A DNA stretch of 8,900 nt from Parvularculaceae bacterium (lineage in GTDB: Bacteria > Pseudomonadota > Alphaproteobacteria > Caulobacterales > Parvularculaceae), in contig JALWRV010000048.1 of the NCBI GenBank assembly GCA_027080545.1, forward strand, positions 1-8,900, written 5' to 3'. Position numbers and translations under genes: made by a program. Under the pieces are notes generated by a model, which did no database searches, was not told where the DNA came from, and saw only the letters and a list, made by a program, of their open reading frames with translations. The number at the start of each line of letters is the position of its first letter. Position 1 is the first letter of the stretch. This document shows positions 6,264 to 8,900 of the stretch, one piece after another.

Positions 6264-8045
6264 TCAGCGCTCTAAGGATTGATAGATTGGCCGGCCCCCG
6301 GCAGCTACATTATCTCGGCTGGGGGCTGGCTGGCCGAGCCGGGCTCTATAGACCCAAATATTGCTCATAACCTGTTCAACAAAATTGCGGGCTTCGCGAT
6401 TGGGGATCGATTCTAATAATAAAAGCTGGTCTTCAATGCCGGTGCGATTTTTGAAACGTCGCAAATTCCCCGGGCCCCAATTATAGGAAAGCGCCATATC
6501 GAATAGATCGCCATGGGCAGAGCCTTTCAGTAAATAGTCTACATAGGACTGACCGAGCTGCATATTATAGGCCGGATCATAGAGGCGTTTGCCCTGTGAG
6601 CGATAACGCAAGCTGCGATCACCAGCAACATAAGAGGCCGTGCGGGGCATAAGCTGCATCAGCCCCCGTGCCCCCGCCCGACTATTGGCTTTGGTCATAA
6701 ATTTGCTTTCCTGGCGAATGAGACCGAAGAGAATGGCTCGATCAATGGTAAAGCCGCCATTCGGCGCATATTCAGGAACCGGATAAAGGGCATGGTCCAT
6801 GGGGGAACCGGGGCTTGCTTCGGCGTTTGAGGCCAAAGCCATGGTGACGGATGCAGAAGGCAGTTTCAGCGCTTCGGAGGCGGCGATTAATAGAAAATCC
6901 ATATCTGAGGCAATTTCACCATGGGCCCAACGCAATTCTTGTTGGGCGCGATCTATCTCACCAATCTGGGTTAGGGCAATCGCACGACGAATACGTGGGG
7001 AGGCTTTAAGCAGGGTTTGCCAGCCCTCATCATCAAGTTGGATTGATTGCCAGTTGAAGCCGATTTTTTGACCGAGCTGGCCTATGGCAAGTTGTCCGTA
7101 AAAGCTGAACGGATAGTCGGCAGCGATGTTTAAATTCGGTATGATTTCATCGCCGCGTCCGGCGGCAAGGGCTGCGCGCGCTGCCCAAAAGGCAGCGGCT
7201 GAACGCATCTCATCATCTTGCCATTCGAGAAGAGCCTGACGCGAAAAATAATCCGCGGCGCGGTTGAAGTCGCCATCCCGCCAGGCAATTAACCCGGCGA
7301 CCCATAAGGCCATGGGGGCTTGTTCTGGGTGGCGGCGGGCGACGTCTTCGGCAATGGTGCGGGCCTTGGTGATTCTTTCATTGTAATAATAGGATTCTGC
7401 AATCCATGAGCGCATGCGATCATATTGGGCGGCGGTGAGCTGACTGCGTTGTCGCTTTGCTTGAAGATAGTTCAGCGCCTGTGTGGGTTCATCTTCAGCA
7501 CAATGATAGCGAATTTTTCCCTCAATGCGCCGGACGGCCAGGGTTTGATTTTGAACATCAGGATGTAGATGAGTGGCAGTTTGCGTGCGCCATTGGCGTG
7601 GTTGATAGCGCGGCACTTTTGCGCCAGAGGGTCGGCGTTTGCGCGCCAAGCGATAAATTTCTTCCGCTTGTGGATGGTCAGAATAAAGGCGTAACCAGCT
7701 TGATAATTCCTTATAGGATGAGCGCCATCCGGTTGGATGCATGTATCGCTGGTGTAAAACATGACCGAGTAATAGGTCATTTTCCAGCTTTTCAATTTTT
7801 TTATCAGCGAGTTGCCACTTTGATTTTTCTTGTGCCGTAAAAATAGCGCGGTAGGTCTCTATATCTGCTTGCGATAAAATGCGCGGCGTTGATGAATAGG
7901 CAGCCTTGCTTTGTGGCGCGAGGACAAGCCCGGTGAGTAGGCTAGCCGCCAAGGCAATAAAAAAAATGACAGGGTGCGCAAAGGGGGTGAGGGGTAAACG
8001 CATGAACGGACTTTCTGATAGGACAGGAACGAGAAGCGGCGACAT
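6264..8045 (-). CDS. slt: Slt70-like soluble lytic murein transglycosylase
   Basis: The enzyme cleaves the MurNAc-GlcNAc bond of peptidoglycan in the periplasm, forming 1,6-anhydro ends. The reading is 593 residues, near the 618-645 of Slt70. The order is a signal peptide (hydrophobic VIFFIALAASLLTGLVLA, cleavage near QSKA|A), an alpha-helical superhelix (about 60-420, with TPR-like helix pairs), and a GH23 catalytic domain from about 430. The catalytic Glu446 sits in GLIRQESKF, followed by GARGLMQLMP at 458-467 and SYNWGPGNLRRF at 520-531. Two ATG starts are possible. ATG 8045 gives the full reading and overlaps the stop of a five-codon leader ORF. ATG 8003 (residue 15) gives a cleaner signal peptide but has no visible ribosome binding site. 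It lies behind the uracil-DNA glycosylase gene (128-bp gap) and converges on the dipeptidase gene. Confidence 0.95.
   Translation of the reverse strand: MSPLLVPVLSESPFMRLPLTPFAHPVIFFIALAASLLTGLVLAPQSKAAYSSTPRILSQADIETYRAIFTAQEKSKWQLADKKIEKLENDLLLGHVLHQRYMHPTGWRSSYKELSSWLRLYSDHPQAEEIYRLARKRRPSGAKVPRYQPRQWRTQTATHLHPDVQNQTLAVRRIEGKIRYHCAEDEPTQALNYLQAKRQRSQLTAAQYDRMRSWIAESYYYNERITKARTIAEDVARRHPEQAPMALWVAGLIAWRDGDFNRAADYFSRQALLEWQDDEMRSAAAFWAARAALAAGRGDEIIPNLNIAADYPFSFYGQLAIGQLGQKIGFNWQSIQLDDEGWQTLLKASPRIRRAIALTQIGEIDRAQQELRWAHGEIASDMDFLLIAASEALKLPSASVTMALASNAEASPGSPMDHALYPVPEYAPNGGFTIDRAILFGLIRQESKFMTKANSRAGARGLMQLMPRTASYVAGDRSLRYRSQGKRLYDPAYNMQLGQSYVDYLLKGSAHGDLFDMALSYNWGPGNLRRFKNRTGIEDQLLLLESIPNREARNFVEQVMSNIWVYRARLGQPAPSRDNVAAGGRPIYQSLER
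6290..6330 (+). terminator. Strong stem-loop beyond the dipeptidase stop, within the transglycosylase gene
   Basis: In plus-strand RNA the arm at 6290-6302 (GCCGGCCCCCGGC) pairs with 6318-6330 (GCTGGGGGCTGGC): 13 continuous pairs, two of them G-U, around a 15-nt loop. The same sites on the opposite strand would be C-A mismatches, so the structure favours plus-strand RNA. It begins 29 bp after the dipeptidase stop. No T-run follows, so it is more likely a 3'-end stabiliser or part of factor-dependent termination than a classical terminator. Confidence 0.4.
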
Positions 8046-8062
8046 TATTGATTGTTTGCCAT
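8045..8062 (-). CDS. Possible five-codon leader ORF before slt
   Basis: On the minus strand ATG at 8062 reads M-A-N-N-Q and stops with TAA at 8047-8045. The last A of the stop is the first base of the slt ATG at 8045 (TAATG). The only good Shine-Dalgarno sequence nearby, AAGGAG at 8075-8080, lies 12 bases before the leader ATG and 29 bases before the slt ATG. Ribosomes could therefore load at the leader and reinitiate at slt. This is inferred from geometry; the leader may be chance, especially if slt starts at 8003. Confidence 0.3.
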   Translation of the reverse strand: MANNQ

Positions 8063-8173
8063 AGGCTGATTTGGCTCCTTTGGGAGAGGTACTATTTGCC
8101 CTTTAATGTCGAGCACAAAGCTTAAATTTTTGGTGAATCCCTTATGCCTCATAACGGGGCAGACGAGGCTGAA

Positions 8174-8900
8174 TCAAGGGCAAGGGGTTGTTTGCATTAG
8201 GGCTTTTTGAGCGGTGAGAAGGTCATGCCAGGCCAGCCTTTTCTTTTGTGGGCTGCGTAGCAGATAGGCCGGATGGAAAATTGGCAGGGTTTTTACCTGA
8301 TAGCCGCCCTTGGTGGTGAAATCGCGCCATTTCCCCCGGGCTCTGGTGATGCCGGGCAGCCCCGGATGGAGGCCTTGGGCCGGCACATTCCCGGCGAGCA
8401 AAATGATTTTTGGCTGGCTCAGCTCTATCATGCGTTCCACAAAGGGGCGACAAATGGCCAGTTCAGAATGGCTGGGGGTTCGGTTCCCCGGGGGGCGCCA
8501 ATAGACCATATTGGTGATGTGCACATCGTCTAATCCATCATCAGTTTTTCTGGAGCGGTTAATGGCTGCGAGCATACGATCCAATAATTGACCGGCGCGG
8601 CCCACAAAGGGACGCCCCACCCGGTCTTCTTCGCGCCCAGGGGCTTCGCCCAGAACCATCAGCCCGGCGTGAGGGATGCCGTCATCGACAACGCTGGTAT
8701 GGGCGCCTTGTTTTAGGTCACAGCCCTCAAACCCGATTATGGCGGCGCGCAGTTCCTCAATCGTATCCGCGTTTGCGGCCAGCTCTGTGGCTGCCGCCAA
8801 GGCTTCATCAGCGGGCATCGGAGCCGCGGGGGCGGAGGGTGGTTTGCCTATGGGCGGTGTGGGCTTGATAGGCGAGGATTGGCGGGGGGGGCTTTTGGCC
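8174..8900 (-). CDS. Family-4-like uracil-DNA glycosylase (N-terminus beyond window)
   Basis: The enzyme removes uracil from DNA to start base-excision repair in the cytoplasm. The frame is open from the stop at 8174 to the window edge, so the ATG at 8818 is probably internal. Counting from it, motif A is GEAPGREEDR (57-66) followed by GRPFVGRAGQLLD (68-80). NMVYWRPPGNRTP (103-115) and FHPAYLLRSP (181-190) are the other family signatures. Upstream of residue 1 the frame encodes a proline-rich linker (with PTPPIGKPPSAPAAP), as expected between an N-terminal extension and the catalytic domain. Family 4 enzymes normally hold a 4Fe-4S cluster through four cysteines. Here only Cys33 (FEGCDLK), Cys123 (AICRPF) and Cys213, next to the C-terminus, are visible, so the cluster may be absent or altered. 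It precedes slt by 128 bp on the same strand; I see no functional link. Confidence 0.9.
   Translation of the reverse strand, partial: AKSPPRQSSPIKPTPPIGKPPSAPAAPMPADEALAAATELAANADTIEELRAAIIGFEGCDLKQGAHTSVVDDGIPHAGLMVLGEAPGREEDRVGRPFVGRAGQLLDRMLAAINRSRKTDDGLDDVHITNMVYWRPPGNRTPSHSELAICRPFVERMIELSQPKIILLAGNVPAQGLHPGLPGITRARGKWRDFTTKGGYQVKTLPIFHPAYLLRSPQKKRLAWHDLLTAQKALMQTTPCP

Noticed and set aside
7457..7840. Plus-strand frame of 127 residues inside slt
   Set aside because: It is antisense to the helical domain of slt, which is well supported by its catalytic motifs. No start signal or family resemblance was seen.
8273..8533. Plus-strand frames antisense to the uracil-DNA glycosylase gene
   Set aside because: The minus strand carries clear family motifs over the whole interval; these frames are by-products of GC-rich codon use.
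8819..8821. Complete uracil-DNA glycosylase starting at 8818
   Set aside because: No Shine-Dalgarno sequence precedes that ATG, and the frame continues open with a proline-rich linker to the window edge, so the gene is treated as truncated by the window.

Overview
The window looks like chromosomal DNA from an alphaproteobacterium of moderate GC content. The basis is the style of four proteins. The elongation factor P begins with KINGNEIRPGN, as in many alphaproteobacteria outside the rhizobial type. The YebC protein, the Slt-type lytic transglycosylase and the family-4-like uracil-DNA glycosylase (WRPPGNRTP, HPAYLLRSP) also fit that class. I cannot name a genus. I see no tRNA, rRNA, IS element, CRISPR array or prophage gene, and no gene looks recently acquired.

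Layout: eight protein genes, seven on the minus strand and one on the plus strand. (1) 1-1600, minus: the N-terminal 533 residues of an exported CBM9-like/DUF5916 protein; its C-terminus lies outside the window. (2) 1754-2320, minus: elongation factor P (efp). (3) 2431-3519, minus: an exported DUF2807 (head GIN domain) protein built as a ladder of GSG repeats. (4) 3640-4386, minus: yebC. (5) 4524-4886, minus: an unrecognised 120-residue membrane protein with its own strong intrinsic terminator. (6) 5097-6260, plus: a membrane-anchored M19 (renal dipeptidase family) peptidase. (7) 6264-8045, minus: a periplasmic Slt70-like lytic transglycosylase. (8) 8174-8900, minus: a uracil-DNA glycosylase whose N-terminus lies outside the window.

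The only divergent promoter region is 4887-5096 (210 bp), between the small membrane protein and the dipeptidase. The dipeptidase and transglycosylase genes converge with only 3 bp between stop codons, so any transcript terminators must lie inside the neighbouring gene. Good stem-loops are present at those places.

Two themes run through the window. Genes 2 and 4 are both translation factors linked to ribosome stalling at proline-rich sequence. Genes 6 and 7 act outside the cytoplasm; the transglycosylase cuts peptidoglycan glycan strands, and the dipeptidase may process short peptides in the same compartment. I do not see a new multi-gene system. The points most worth following are the efp/yebC proximity, the overlapping convergent ends, the five-codon leader ORF fused to the transglycosylase start, the repeat ladder of the DUF2807 protein, and the shortage of iron-sulfur cysteines in the glycosylase.
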